Shown: one piece after another, positions 18,652-30,176 of the stretch
How the letters are laid out: each line of letters begins with the position of its first letter
Numbering within the stretch: position 1 is the stretch's first letter
Assembly (NCBI RefSeq): GCF_905171775.1
Contig: NC_053497.1
Location: 106,229,157 to 106,293,156, forward strand
Reading direction: 5' to 3'
Length of the DNA stretch: 64,000 bases
DNA from: Rana temporaria
Taxonomy: Eukaryota > Chordata > Amphibia > Anura > Ranidae
Program-made: the position numbers and the translations under genes
The notes under the pieces: model-generated
Databases searched by the model: none
What the model was told of the DNA's origin: nothing
Seen by the model: only the letters and a program-made list of their open reading frames with translations

Positions 18652-19590
18652 TGGCCAACCCTAGCCCAAACCTTTCCTTTCATTTTTTGATAGAGCCTCT
18701 GTGAGGTTTTTATTGTGGTCTGTGTCGGTATTGGGGAGATTTTCCCGCACTTCCTGCCAGGATTGGAAGTGAGGTGAAATGTGTCCAATGTGGAACCAAA
18801 AGCACACGTTTAGAAGCGTGAGGGAGGGGTTTTATTGCTGTCCATGGCTTCCTGTCCTAATGTCAGCAGCACTTGCCATTTTGTGCCTATTGGGGACAGC
18901 GAGGGAAAGTCTCTGGTGTCACAGACAGAAATAAAACTAAATGTAGCTTTAAGACATATATATATTATATATATACACAGGTCGGGTCTGTGTGTGCGGT
19001 TATATGACTCTGTTATGGTAAAACAAGAGCGATTAAGCTACCGGCAACACTGGCAGTTTTGTATCGCCGCACACAAAATGAAAATTGAAAGGTCCTTCTC
19101 TGATTACTTTTGCAAAACTGCGCCAAGCGTAACCTTACCCCTGCCAGTCCATCTCTGGTGTAGGTTATAGAGACGACGCTGTGCCGCGCTATCGCCGCTC
19201 TCCCTTTTCCTCTATGCATTATTTAGGATTCTTCTTTTTTTCTTGTGGCTGCCAAGTGTGAGTGCCATCTGATAAGTCCCATTTTGAGTGTGCCCAAAGT
19301 CTGCCGTTTATCCATCTAAACCTGATTTAAAGGGAGGAGATAAGGCCTAGCCGGGGGCTTCAATCAAACGCCCAGCTCTGATATCGGGTTGCTTTTCGAC
19401 AGCTCCGTGTCCCACTGCGCATCACAAGTATAAATAAACTATTAGTGGTTTGTAATAGCAGCAGGGGGCTCCAGAAAAGTCATGTTATAAGAGGACCGGT
19501 CATGGAAGTGACTTCATTTTTCTGGCCCTGCTTCTGTCCAAAAGAAAGAAAATAAACGATTTGTTCTCATTGGTGTATTTCTAGTTAAAG
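18652..19590. other. Non-repetitive intron sequence
   Basis: Apart from a short (TA)n at 18955-18976, no repeat family was recognised. The block 19010-19220 has unusually even composition for this window. The frames on both strands there carry no domain. Confidence 0.45.
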
Positions 19591-20033
19591 AATATGTAAA
19601 CCCAACATTTCCTTTCATATGTGCCCGCTGTACCATGTACTTGTATGGAAAAGTATCCTGTTCTCTTTGTATTGCTTCCTTTGTGTGAAATCCCTGGTGT
19701 TCCTGCCAATCCCTCTGCTTTCCTATTAGAAACTGACCACGCTAGGCATTAGAGCACAGTGTGGTCAGTTCTCTAGCTGTGCTCAGCCTGCTCTCCTTCA
19801 ATGATCAGGCTTGCCCTGACATGTCTCCCCTGCATAGTCATTCACTGGGAAGATCGGTGTGCTGCTGTTTCTTTTCCCCAGCTCTCATTTAACTGAGAAC
19901 AGAGGAAATGTGATCACTTTTTAAAAAAAAGGGGGGGGGGCGAGGGTATTTATAATGTTTTTCTATTTATACACAAATGTTTTGCCTTTCATTTCTATTT
20001 CAAACTGATTGGGTTGTTTTGCAAGTTGTGTAA
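19591..20033 (+). repeat. Interspersed repeat family A, copy 2
   Basis: Same family as 700-1073: GCTGTACCATGTACTTG, TGAAATCCCTGGTGTTCC, the GTGTGGTCAGTT block, and TATTTATAATGTTTTTC. It carries an A/G homopolymer run at 19922-19940. The class is unknown. Confidence 0.7.
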
Positions 20034-20646
20034 AATGGAGCTGTGAATCATACAAGCTGAATTATGATCCTGTCTGCTGGTGATTATTGCACCAAAGGTT
20101 CTGAGGGGGCTGCCCACCCTCCAAGCGTCCGCCTGACACCTGTTACCCCAGATGGGTAAAAGGTCTATCCCTTGCTGATGTCTTTTATTTTTATTTTACC
20201 TTTTTGAATGCAAATTTTTTTCCACAATTGATGGTAGGTGGCCTCATTCTCATCATCCGAACTGGTAGGGCCTTTAAAATGCCCCTGAACAGTTTCCAAG
20301 TGCCGCTTTTCAGGGTCTGTGTGCAAAGCGCCAGCGGTGTGCTTGGCCTTGTCTGAGGCGCCAACATATTTTTCACACCTGCCTGCGTATTCTATATTAT
20401 TTTTCATGGCCGTTATATAAATATTTGAGATATTTTTGGCAGTCGTCTTGGGGAGAAGTGTCACGGTCAGCTGACTGATATGGCGAGTGTTTTATGGGAT
20501 TAGCGTCACATAAACAAACTTTTGATGGAGATTTAAACATCATATCATTTCAGATATACATAGGCTTGTATCGCAGCTGTGGAACATTTAAAGCTCCAGT
20601 CAGATATTTAAAAAATACTGCAGCTCTGTGTTCATTAATACGCAAT
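20034..20646. other. Non-repetitive intron sequence, candidate conserved element
   Basis: No transposon similarity within the window. The part 20165-20530 lacks low-complexity stretches and could be a conserved noncoding element, but this cannot be judged from a single sequence. The 99-codon minus-strand frame has no recognisable domain. Confidence 0.35.
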
Positions 20647-20888
20647 TTAGCCTAGGTTCACACTGCTGCGAATTCAAAATCACGGTAAAATGCGCGATTT
20701 TTAATGTAAATCGCGGCCCGAAATCGCAAAAAGTAGTACAGGAACTACTTTTTGAAATCGCAGATGCGGCGTCGCACTGATTAGGACAGTGCCATTGCCG
20801 ACAATTGCCGCCGATTTGAGATGCGATTTGACATGTCAAATCGCATCTCAAATCGTTCCAAATCGTACCCAGTGTGAACCAGGGCTCA
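20647..20888 (+). mobile_element. TTCACAC MITE with AATCGC interior
   Basis: The left end GCCTAGGTTCACACTG (from 20650) pairs with the right end CAGTGTGAACCAGGGC (to 20885). Flanks are TTA and TCA, a probable decayed TWA duplication of the PIF/Harbinger type. Interior hairpins include GTAGTTCCTGTACTAC-like and GATGCGATTTGACATG/CAAATCGCATC pairs. Confidence 0.7.
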
Positions 20889-21110
20889 ATGTCATTTTTA
20901 AATGCAACCAGTGGAAGTACCTGAATTTGGCTTGCTATTGGCCTCTTTCAGTGCTGCACAGCAGAGCTCAGACTGGGAAAGGAAGAAGAAACTCAATAAG
21001 CGTGCTAATGGAAGGAGCAAGCAGGAGGGGACAATACCTGTAAAGCTCACCATATACAGTTGGGAGCTTTTTTTATTTTTTTTGCCAGCGAGCAGATTCC
21101 ACCATCCATA

Positions 21111-21389
21111 CTAAAGTCGGCCATACATGGATCAAACTTAGGTTGGTTAAGCAGGGACCGGCTGAATTGTAATCCATGTATGGGCACCCTTGTTGTACAG
21201 AAGTTGATCTATCGGATCTACAGCCTGTTGGGATTTTCCCAATCGAAGACAGCTGATTGGCTGCAGCCACAGATTGAGAAAAAAGTTCCAACATGACTCT
21301 TCAATATAAGTTCAGCAAACAAATGTTGAGCAGTGCCAGCCAAACGCAGATCACATTTTTGGCAGGACCTGGTGTATGGCCAGCTTTAG
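21111..21389 (+). mobile_element. MITE with GGCCATACA ends, copy 1
   Basis: The left end CTAAAGTCGGCCATACATGG and the right end TGTATGGCCAGCTTTAG form inverted repeats. Internal ATCCATGTATGGGCA is shared with 22569-22824 and 1250. The interior has no coding capacity. Confidence 0.65.
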
Positions 21390-21595
21390 TGTTCAAGCGG
21401 AACTTCAGTCATTTTTTCATCTTTCCATCTATCAAATCTTCTGCCCTTGTTGTTGTTTTAACTTTGGATAGTAAAACATTTTTTTCTGCCAGTAAATACC
21501 TTATACAGCCCACTTCCTGTTTCTGGTCTGGTAAAAAGTGTAGGCTTATGACATCATGCACCGCGCTCTCTCTCTCTCACTCTCGTGACAGTTTG

Positions 21596-22329
21596 CCAGG
21601 AAGCAAAAAAATCAATGATTTAAAAAACAAAATCAAAAGAATCAGATTTTTGTGATTTTAATCCTTTTTTGATTTTTATCAAATTTATTTTAAATTTTTT
21701 AAATATTTTATTTTGGAGTAAAAATCTATCTAAAGATAGTTTTTTTTCTTTTTAAGATGCATTAATAATAGTTTAAATTTATTCAGCATGAAATGAAGCA
21801 CGAGGCTGTATATTCTACAATATAAAATGTTTTGGTAAACTCTTTCAATTAATCCAAGCTCTGCAAGCTGAGATAACATGCACTGCATTGATGCATTCAC
21901 ACAATGTCACAGTAACCGTGAGGTAAAACAAAGTTCAGGAATATTCCTTTATCCCATTGTTTTGCAAATCTATGTACACTACAAACTGTATGACTGAATC
22001 GGTTCTGATATCGCTGTTTTACTAACCTGACAGCTTATTATTCTAAATGGGAAAACCTTCAGTTTGCAAATTTTAAAGGTTCTAACTGCCAGCAAGAATG
22101 AGTCCTTACATTTAAAGAGCACCTGTCATTTCATATCCACTATGTCAGCGCATGTTAGTAGGCATCCACTCACCCGCTCCTGCCACATCCCTCACCTTGT
22201 TGTGTCACTGCCGCATCATCAGCCATCCCATTAAAATGAATGGGACTGTCAACAGCGGCTCTTTAAAAATTATGATTTAAATCAAGCCTTAACTAGTGAT
22301 TTAAATCAAATCCCTCCCCTGCCAGGAAG
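21596..22329 (+). mobile_element. hAT-like element with 8-bp target duplication
   Basis: The element 21604-22321 is flanked by CCAGGAAG on both sides (21596-21603 and 22322-22329; the match extends by one G). Its ends are rich in GATTTAAATCA-type motifs (ATCAATGATTT on the left; GATTTAAATCAAATCCC near the right), starting CA and ending TG. There is no transposase frame, so it is non-autonomous. A smaller element (22112-22266) is nested inside it. Confidence 0.8.
22112..22266 (+). mobile_element. TTAA-ended mini-MITE nested in the hAT element
   Basis: TTTAAAGAGCACCTG on the left and CAGCGGCTCTTTAAA on the right are imperfect inverted repeats ending in TTAA. It lies wholly inside the hAT element at 21604-22321 and is therefore younger than that element. 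Confidence 0.6.
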
Positions 22330-22568
22330 GGAGGGGGGATAAGTCAATGGAGGACCAATGAGAGCTGCAGAGCTGTATGTGTGCCTCTGTAAATCCAGGA
22401 AGTGAACAGGCAGCTTCAGCTGCCCACAGTTAAAATGGCTGCAGTCAGACTCCGTAGAGGGAGGTTTTCTGCAGCATATTTGGGAAGTACAGAATTACAG
22501 TATATATAAAATAAGATATTTTTTTTTTGTTTTTATTACAAAATGATGTGAGCAGACTGCATTTCTTC

Positions 22569-22824
22569 TTTAAGTCGACCATACATGGAGTGAAATTTGG
22601 CGGTTCCAGCTGGGACCAGCTGAATTTCAATCCATGTATGGGAAGGTTGAGTTTTTTTATACAACCAGCCTAACAAGTTTTTTTCCCTATTGTTTTTTAT
22701 CCTGCGGTCAGAAAACCATAGCGTAGCGGGAGGACTCCCCCATCCACATCGAGTGTGGATAGGCGAATTGCGGCAACCTGCTGGCTTAACTGAAAAAAAT
22801 TGCATAATGTATGGGCTGCTTTAG
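22569..22824 (+). mobile_element. MITE with CCATACA ends, copy 2
   Basis: The left end TTTAAGTCGACCATACATGG and the right end ATGTATGGGCTGCTTTAG are inverted repeats; same family as 21111-21389. Confidence 0.6.
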
Positions 22825-23323
22825 TGAACTGCGGCAGAAAACAAAATGTTTCACCTGTCCAAAAAACGACGTTTTTCCAACTTCATCATTAAAAACGATG
22901 TTGCCCACACACTTGTGCGAACACCGACATTTCATGTGATTTGCACCCTCACTGCAGTGCCGATGGCATGCGATATTTGTGCAATGCGAGTTTGCACGTG
23001 TGTGAACCTAGGCTAATCTCCCAAATAGGGACAACACTTTAAAATTGTGAAAAAATCCTCACATTGTCATTCAGTGTTGCTACGTTTTGCATTGGGGGTT
23101 TCTGAAATCTGCCAAATATTTTTCTTCATATTGAGTGGATGGTGAAACGGAAAGCTGCAAAGTGTTTAAAAGGTTGCATTTGCAATCACATTGAGTGAAT
23201 CTGTGTGAAAGCTGAAGACCGCATGGGTGGAATAGAGTGCAGAGAAAGAAGGTTGTGTTACCAATACTCACAGATGGATCATCTTTATGGATTTGTAGTA
23301 GAAAACAAGAATGCAGAAAACCA
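22825..23323. other. Intron with a TTCACAC half-element
   Basis: CGTGTGTGAACCTAGGC|TAA at about 22998-23016 is a right-hand end of the TTCACAC type, but no matching left end was found, so it is a truncated copy. Nothing else was recognised. Confidence 0.4.
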
Positions 23324-23583
23324 TAAGAGCCGGTTCACACACAGGCGGCGTGACTTTAGGGGCGACTCGGCAAGGCGACTTGAGAGGCAACTTGCAAAAT
23401 GACTTCAGTATTGAAGTCAATGCAAGTCGCCCCGAGTCGCCCCCAAAGTCGTACAAGAACCTTTTTCTAAGTCGGAGAGAGTTGCGTCGCTCCTATTAGA
23501 ACCGTTCCATTGACTACTGTGGACCGCGACTTGTCAGGCGGCTGAGTCGCCTGACAGGTCGCCCCTGTGTGAACTGGCTCTAA
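23324..23583 (+). mobile_element. TTCACAC MITE with GCGACT interior, TAA duplication, copy 1
   Basis: The element 23327-23580 begins GAGCCGGTTCACACACAGG and ends CCCCTGTGTGAACTGGCTC. It is flanked by TAA on both sides (23324-23326, 23581-23583), the 3-bp TWA duplication of PIF/Harbinger elements. The interior repeats GCGACT/AGTCGC motifs in several inverted pairs. Related copies are at 53503 and 61720. Confidence 0.85.
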
Positions 23584-24464
23584 GTGTCAGACTAATAAAA
23601 ATAAACTTAATTTCATAAACTTCAGGAACATTTGTAAATGTGACAATTGTGTGAATTGGTATAAAATATCAGAAGTGGATCAGAGGACTGAAGCTGCGAT
23701 CCGTTCAAACTTTTATTTTATTTAAAATAACTTTACCCACATATTTAATGTTCAGTTTGTGCCAATTCTGTTCCAAGATGGCTGCTGACCCAAGTCCATG
23801 TTTTTGCCGTAGTTTACGCCTGACTTCAAGACGCATGTTGCATCACGCCAGACAGACAAGCTTGTGCGTAATACAAGAGGGGGCGGACGGACCTTTGCCT
23901 TGGACACGTGAATAATAATAAAAAAAATGTACGGGTCCAGGGTTCAAAAACATCCTTCTCGTTGAGCGACCTACAGGAGCACCTGCATTTAACCCTTCCT
24001 GTGCAGAGTATATCAAAATCATGACTGTGCCATCCGAGCTGCTCGGATTAGAAGCTGTAAAGTAGAGGAATCCATTGTGTTTTTGTTCATGCTGTTAGTT
24101 TGATAGACATTTTTATAGCTTGTTTTGCTTTCTCTGGTAAAAAAAAGAAAAAAAAAGAAGCTATCTGGGTGGAAGCTGTTTTCTGGAAAAGACGCCCTTT
24201 AAAATCGTGGTACATAAAGGCAGCGGTCATTGACTCGCTTTTTAGTTATGACCAAAAAAATCTGCCATTTATTGTGTGCTGGCGATTGCGTCTCACCAAA
24301 TTACAGTGAGAAGAATCAATCTGTGCAGGCCTCAATATTGCATTTTATTAAAAAGCATCTTCCATAAAGGTGAATGGTGGCAATGCAATGTGTGTAAGCT
24401 GCATCAAAAATGCAACTTCTTTATGCATAGGTGTGGGGGTAACCAAGTTTATCTTGAAGATTTT
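23584..24464. other. Non-repetitive intron sequence
   Basis: No repeat family or domain recognised. A short A-rich purine run lies at about 24139-24160. Confidence 0.45.
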
Positions 24465-24922
24465 GTTAACCACTTAAGCCCCGGACCTTTAGGCAGCTAA
24501 ATGCCCAGGCCAGGTTTTGCTATTCGGCACTGCGTCGCTTTAACAGACAATTGCGCGGTCGTGCGACATGGTTCCCAAACAAAATTGGCGTCCTTTTTTC
24601 CCCACAAATAGAGCTTTCTTTTGGTGGTATTTGATCACCTCTGCGGTTTTTATTTTTTGCGCTATAAACAAAAATAGAGCGACAATTTTGAAAAAAATTC
24701 TTTACTTTTTGCTATAATAAATATCCCCCAAAAACATATATAAAAAATGTTTTTTCCTCCGTTTAGGCCGATACGTATTCTTCTACCTATTTTTGGTAAA
24801 AAAAAACGCAATAAGCGTTTATCGATTGGTTTGTGCAAAATTTATAGCGTTTACAAAATAGGGGATAGTTTTATTGCATTTTTATTCTTTTTTTTTTTTT
24901 ACTACTAATGGCGGCGATCAGC

Positions 24923-24958
<36 letters not shown>

Positions 24959-25370
24959 CGTGACTGCGACATTATGGTGGACACTTTGGACAATTTTGAC
25001 ACATTTTTGGGACCATTGTCATTTTCACAGCAAAAAATGCATTTAAATTGCATTGTTTATTGTGAAAATGACAGTTGCAGTTTGGGGGTTAACCACAGGT
25101 GGTGCTGTAGGAGTTAGTGTTCACCTAGTGTGTGTTTACAACTATAGGGGGGTGTGGCTGTAGGACTGACATCATCGATAAAAGGGATGACTCGATCGAT
25201 GCAGCCGCCGCAGTGAAGCACGGGGAAGCTGTGTTTACATACGGCTCTCCCCGTTCTTCAGCTCCGGGGAGCGATCGCGACGGAGCGGCTATAAACGTAT
25301 AGCCGCGCCGTCGTCCCGGATCGCTCCCCGCGGGTATCCGACCGCCGCATGTAGCGGGGGGGGGGGGGGG
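24465..25370 (+). repeat. Long interspersed repeat LR1, copy 1
   Basis: Starts GTTAACCACTTAAGCCCCGG and includes CACTGCGTCGCTTTAAC, the AAAGCTCTATTTG-type block (on the opposite strand here), CGTGACTGCGACATTATGG and TTTTTGGGACCATTGTCA. It matches 37530-38395, 43275-43737 (inverted) and 50838-51287. It has no coding capacity and no recognised class. A 35-T run at 24924-24958 is inside it. Confidence 0.75.
24924..24958. repeat. Poly(T) run of 35
   Basis: An uninterrupted T tract inside LR1 copy 1, where the related copies have a much shorter T run. This is slippage expansion and not a LINE tail, because LR1 continues on both sides. Confidence 0.9.
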
Positions 25371-25484
25371 GTTGTTATGTGACGATGAGCCCCGGGAAGA
25401 CGGGAAATTCAAATGAAAGCTATTACAGCAGGCAATCCCGCTCTGCTGATCCGGCCGGATTGCCTCTTCCTCTGCACAGGTCAC

Positions 25485-25760
25485 GCTGTATTGGGCACAG
25501 GCAGGCCAGGCTGTATTGGGCACAGACAACGCTGTATTGGGCACAGGTCACGCTGTATGGGGCACAGGCAGGCCAGGCTGTATTGGGCACAGGCAGGCCA
25601 GGCTGTATTGGGCACGGGCAACACTGCATGGGGTACAGGTCACGCTGCATGGGGCACAGGTCACGCTGCATGGGGCACAGGTCACGCTGCATGGGGCACA
25701 GGTCACGCTGCATGGGGCACAGGTCACGCTGTATAGGGCACAGGTCACGCTGCATTGACA
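25485..25760 (+). repeat. 21-bp minisatellite
   Basis: Units of GTCACGCTGCATGGGGCACAG, allowing for AGGCAGGCCAGGCTGTATTG variants at the start; 21 bp is seven codons. All frames therefore stay open (GHRSRCM and HAAWGTG repeats). No gene is inferred. It directly precedes a hAT-like end. Confidence 0.93.
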
Positions 25761-25829
25761 CTAGGGCGGCTCTGGGGGCCCCATAAAACATTTTGCTATG
25801 GGGCCCTGTGATTTCTAGTTACGCCCCTG
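25761..25829 (-). mobile_element. hAT-like terminal fragment
   Basis: On the minus strand it reads CAGGGGCGTAACTAGAAATC, then ACAGGGCCCCATAGC and a reversed GGGGCCCCCAGAG. CAGGGGCGTAACTAG is a familiar hAT-type terminus. The other end was not located; the adjoining 21-bp array may be internal to the element. Confidence 0.5.
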
Positions 25830-26046
25830 CAAGCTAATCATTTATTCATTTAATTAACTTTTTTAATAGTGAACTTTTTGCAAATGGCCGACTTTGCCAG
25901 CTGAAGAGATATAAAGAGTGGCCATTTTTTCCGATATTTTGATTAATTTGCATAACTGATTATGCCATGGCACATATATACTTCCTGGATTTGAAATCAC
26001 CTTTTTAAATACAAAAATGTTATATATTGCAGTTTTCCAATCCTTG

Positions 26047-26275
26047 GGGCCCATTCACACCAGGTGCAATAGGACTGCTGTGGGCAGTTATTTCAGAGCA
26101 GTCCCACCACAAGATAAAACAATCACTCCCATGTATTTGCTGCAAGAGCCCCGCAAGTGAACGTGACAAACTGTGGGATCCTCCCATGGCTTTCAATGGG
26201 GCTGCTTACTCTCAGCTAATCGTGGGAACCCCCACTGGCATTCTCGTGTCTAATCACAGTGTGAATGCACTCTAA
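26047..26275 (+). mobile_element. TTCACAC MITE next to CCAATCCTT
   Basis: Left end GGCCCATTCACACCAGG, right end CAGTGTGAATGCACTC followed by TAA. The preceding TATATTGCAGTTTTCCAATCCTT-like sequence (about 26023-26045) matches the host repeat around the MITE at 33193, so two different MITEs occupy the same site of one repeat family. Confidence 0.65.
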
Positions 26276-26645
26276 AGCCTAGTACACGCAGGCCGAATGT
26301 CGGGTGATATTGGCCAGTTCAATAGAAACTAGCTGATGTTCGGCCCGTGTGTACTGCAGTTGGTCAGAAAGAAGCTTGCTGTTCGACCGGCTTCTGTCGA
26401 AGGGGCATGACCAAAAAGCTTTGCCGATCGGCTCCCGATCAGCGCTGGTCAGCGTTGGCTGAGATCGCTGATCGGCAGACCTTTTTCGAAGTGTTCTGGC
26501 GAGGGGCCGCCCCCCTGTCAGAATACAATAGAACAGCAGAAGAGATTGCTGTACTAATATGGTTAGGACAGCGGCTCCTCTTGAGCTGTCATTTTTTTTA
26601 TTCAGCCCTGCTGGGTTGATCAAAAAAACAAACGTGTTCTAGGTC
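26276..26645 (+). mobile_element. GTACACG MITE
   Basis: AAGCCTAGTACACGCAGG on the left and ACGTGTTCTAGGTCTAAA on the right are imperfect inverted repeats. The interior carries GATCGGC/GCCGATC and GTTCGACC-like inverted motifs. It directly abuts the preceding MITE. Confidence 0.6.
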
Positions 26646-26649
26646 TAAA

Positions 26650-27227
26650 GGATGAAAAAACAACTTGCTGGTGGGATCAAGTAGGTAATAATTAAGTTAC
26701 AGGGTGGACTCTAGTGCTAGTGACAGACTGGACTGTATCTTATTGTCATTTTGATTTTGGCCATAGTTGCACTTTAGGCAAGCTAAACGGAAAACAAATC
26801 TATCAGGATCCTCCATCCGCACTAGTGAGTTGGATGGCGGAATGCAGGAATTCCCGCATCTTGGATGTTACAAGCATCTGCTTTGGCTGTAGGTTAGAAA
26901 ATGATCTTTTCAGCAGCTGCAGTCTGGTATGGACTTTGTGTTGGATTCATACTTGCTGTCTATAGGAAGCAGTTTTGGTATGCTCTTCAGTTTCTTCACT
27001 GTTACCTGTGAGCCTGAAGTGTAATAGAAGAGCGGTCTGCAGGGGGGAGCTACAGAAATGCCTCATTGTTTGTTCAGCAGATGTTCAACAAAAACCTAGA
27101 GACCTGTTTCGTGGGTGAACACATTCAATGTTATCTTATGTGACCATGTCTCATTTACAGTCGTTTTAGGCAGATTCTTTTAACAGCATTTCTTTGAAAG
27201 CAAAAAAATTAGTTCAGATGCTGGAGA
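26650..27227. other. Non-repetitive intron sequence
   Basis: No repeat or coding signature recognised. Confidence 0.45.
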
Positions 27228-27428
27228 TTTGCACGTTTCAGACGCCAAACGTGGCTTAACGTGTTACTGGTGTTTAGCCGCGTTTTCGTTTATAGGCGTT
27301 TTTCGTTTTTGGCAATTAAAAAAAAAAAAAATACTAATTTATTTTTTTGAAATGCTTCTAAACGCAAACGCGGCAAAACAGACATTTTAAACGTGGGTTA
27401 CTATCTGTCAAGTTTAATCATTTAGGAG
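27228..27428 (+). repeat. GCGTTT-type interspersed repeat
   Basis: CAGACGCCAAACGTGGC, CGTTTATAGGCGTTTTTCG and GCTTCTAAACGCAAACGCGGC resemble 17683-17870. Class not determined. Confidence 0.5.
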
Positions 27429-27801
27429 CGCTTTTTCATCCATCCGTTTACGGATGAAAAAGGGACATGCATTGATCCCTATGAGATTGCGGGTGTCAGA
27501 GAATGAACATTCGCTAACACCCGATCTCATCAGGGTCCGCAATTCTCCGATTCTGCAGACGGAGAAAATCCTATTTTTTCCATCCGTCATCGGATCGGGT
27601 GAACATGGACAGATGGTCCGTGTTCATCCGATCCCCCCATAGGGGAGAGCGGCGATCTGCCAGGGCGGTCCCTGCATAGTGTGCGGGGACCACCCTGTCA
27701 TCCGCCGGCTCAGTGGGGATCAACGGCGCAATCCCCGCTGAGCAAGCAAAGGTTCACGGGGCGGATCATCACGGATCCGTCCTGTGTGAAAGGGCCCTAA
27801 T
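27429..27801 (-). mobile_element. Hairpin-chain MITE, copy 2 (inverted)
   Basis: Contains the hairpins of 16810-17245 in reverse order: GCGGGTGTCAG/CTAACACCCG, GACGGAGAAAA/TTTTTTCCATCCGTC, GGATCGG-GAACA/TGTTCATCCGATCC, AGGGCGGTCCC/GGGACCACCCT, CTCAG-GGGGAT/ATCCCCGCTGAG, and CGGGGCGGATC/GATCCGTCCTG. It ends GTGTGAAAGGGCCC|TAA. Confidence 0.85.
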
Positions 27802-28434
27802 ATTCTATTTCATTTATTCTCTGTTCACCCAGAGCTGATAATTCAGTGATTGGTGGATGCTACAAGTCTAAACCATCTTTCAGTTTCTTGTATCTCTCGG
27901 GAGCTTGAGTGTTGCACTTTCTGAGGTCGGCACCTACTGCCATTTAGATGCTCTGCCAACCTGCCCGATACATTTTATGTTTTGTATAATGCAGGGGGAG
28001 GGGCTAAAACTCCCAGGTGGTCGGGGACAGAATCAGGACCTGTGATTGGAGAGGTGACTCTGTACCTGAATTATCACTTTTGGGTGGAATGGCCCTGGAA
28101 AGAAACTTTAGGTAGTTTATTCAATGTTACGTATTCGGTTTTGCAATTCTCTTGAACAGAATGCCAGTGTTAACGTTTGCAGTCAGATGTTGCTTTAGAT
28201 TGTATTGAGGAGTGGGAGGACCATCATTTTCTCATTATGACTTTTTTCCGCAGTTGTCATTTCTTGATTCTTTCCTAGAAGTAATTTTACACGTCATTTT
28301 GTGATTTTTTTTTTTTTTCTGTCTGAAAGTTTCCTTCAGTAAAAATGCTAATATTTCTATTTAGTCTGTAGATATAGTCTGTGAAAACCTTCCTCCTAAA
28401 TTTATGCAATGCTTCCTTATATGAAGCTTCCATC
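27802..28434. other. Non-repetitive intron sequence
   Basis: No transposon, array or coding signature recognised; only a T-run near 28305. Confidence 0.45.
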
Positions 28435-28944
28435 TAGTGCCGAAACAACTAATCGATTATGAAAATAATCAATTACTATTTTAATAATTGATTAATCGGC
28501 CAGTAACATAATGGGTTAAACAAAAAAATGATCCGTTTTATAGTACAAAAAGAGCAAACAATCACTACTGTTAACAAAATACAAAAAATCTTTGTACATT
28601 CGCTAAATGAAAGAATGTTTGAAATTTTCACTTACTTTTAACATTCAGTTTTAAAATCAATGTAATTTCTGAACGAAAACCACATACACTATCCGAGAAT
28701 TCCTTTGACCAAGAAGTTTTCTATTGTTTCTAAACTTCCCCGTCACTGTGGCTGAAAACAATCTTCGATTTGACCCCACTGACGATTAGAAAATCGAACA
28801 AGTGTTCTTAAAATATATTTTTTTTCAAGGAAGATGTTGTATGGCCACACTTTATTTTTATTTTTTTATGGTCATTAACCGATTAATCAAAACAATAAAC
28901 TGCCAACTAATCGATAATGAAAATAATCGTTAGTTGCAGCCCTA
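28435..28944 (+). mobile_element. hAT-type non-autonomous element
   Basis: The left end TAGTGCCGAAACAACTAATC is mirrored by the right end, whose reverse complement is TAGGGCTGCAACTAACGATT. Both ends continue with GATTAT(T/G)AAAATAATC-like sequence. The GGGCTGCAACTAA terminus is a familiar hAT type in lower vertebrates. Flanks CTTCCATC and ACTCCATC could be a decayed 8-bp duplication. No transposase frame. Confidence 0.65.
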
Positions 28945-30176
28945 CTCCATCATCTCCTGCATACCGACTGACAGCGGGAGAACCCATGCTGGAATAAGGG
29001 GAGTCAGGGCAGCAGATGGTGAAATGTATATAAAGACAGCAGCTCTGGTAGCCTCATGTTTCAGGCATTTGGAGAAAGTGCTGAGCTGTTTAGGTAGCAC
29101 ACATAGTTCACTGATTGGTTGGCGACAATCAAATCAATAGTCATGTTTTTTTTTTTTGATTGACTGAAGGGAAGTTGAGTAGAAGAAACCCCTGATTGGA
29201 TCATTTCCTGTTATATTGCTTTATGGTGTTTCTGATTTAATTTCCTATTGATCACAATTATTATTTAAATCTATTTCTGTCCATAAAATTGATCAAAGGT
29301 TGCCAGTTAATTAAGTTTGTCAATAGCAGGCTTTCTTCAGGCCTCCAATCACTTCTAATCAGATTAGTAATCCAAAACTGGCAGTAAATAGTTGAAATAT
29401 CCTTACTATTGCAGAGTCTATGGCCAGCATATAAGTGCCTCTAGATGGAATTGCTTTTCTTTTCTTAGAACCCCTTTAACCAGTGTTTGGAATCATCTGT
29501 TCAGTCTTTGCAGACCGTGGACAGGATCTCGCAGGAAATGCGCTCATGAATTTACACCCGGGGTTACAAGTTAGTAAAATGTGCCGAGTGTCAGATTTGT
29601 GTTTCGGAGGATATGCATAAGTTTCGCAGGCAGTTCAGTTGCAGGCAGTGATTTCAGTGATTGCTGTAGAGGTTCAGGCAATAGTCGAAGGAGGCCAAGA
29701 GGAAAAGCTTTGCAGTTTGAAAATGCTGAGAGTCAGTGTGATCAGGAAGAGGTGCGGTTTGGTGGTTTAAGCAAAGTCTTGTGACTTCAGAACAGCCAGA
29801 GGAGCCGACCGGCAGATTTAAAGGCACAAAACTCTTGCTAGGGACATTCCACAATTTCCTGTTGCCTTTGCTCAGTTATTTAAAGGGCAATGTTTTTTTC
29901 TTATATTGTGTTCCTGTCCTTAACTGGCCCAATCAGATTTCCAAAATTTGAAACTGAACTCTTGGATCAGCAAATATTTTCTAAATCAAGAAGCATTCAT
30001 TTCCTACTTGTATCTTTTGTGTGATTTGTGTATTTCTTCCAGATCTGTGCAACAGTCCGGTGTGAAAGTTGGACTCTATACAGTAAGTTTCTGCAAAAAG
30101 ACCGGTCAGTGTTGCTCTTACTCCTTGTGCAGGGTGACTGGTCTTGTATCCGCCCCCTCCTGTCGTTTTTGGCAGG
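28945..30176. other. Non-repetitive intron sequence
   Basis: No repeat family was recognised in 28945-30176. Short frames at 29392-29574 and 29581-29784 have no domain. Possible regulatory DNA, not testable here. Confidence 0.4.

Larger units (their letters stand above)
21390..22568 (+). repeat. Interspersed repeat split by a hAT element
   Basis: Starts CAAGCGGAACTTCAGTCA and continues after the hAT insertion with GGAGGGGGGATAAGTCAATGG to TTCTTCTTTAAG. The join across the insertion reads GTTTGCCAGGAAGGGAGG, which supports treating both sides as one host repeat. Class unknown. Confidence 0.55.

Noticed and set aside
18835..19170. 111-codon plus-strand frame as a gene
   Set aside because: No domain, no conserved start context, and it crosses a (TA)n tract.
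25485..25760. Regular 21-bp repeats as a possible CRISPR array
   Set aside because: Repeats are contiguous without unique spacers, and the genome is eukaryotic; it is a minisatellite.
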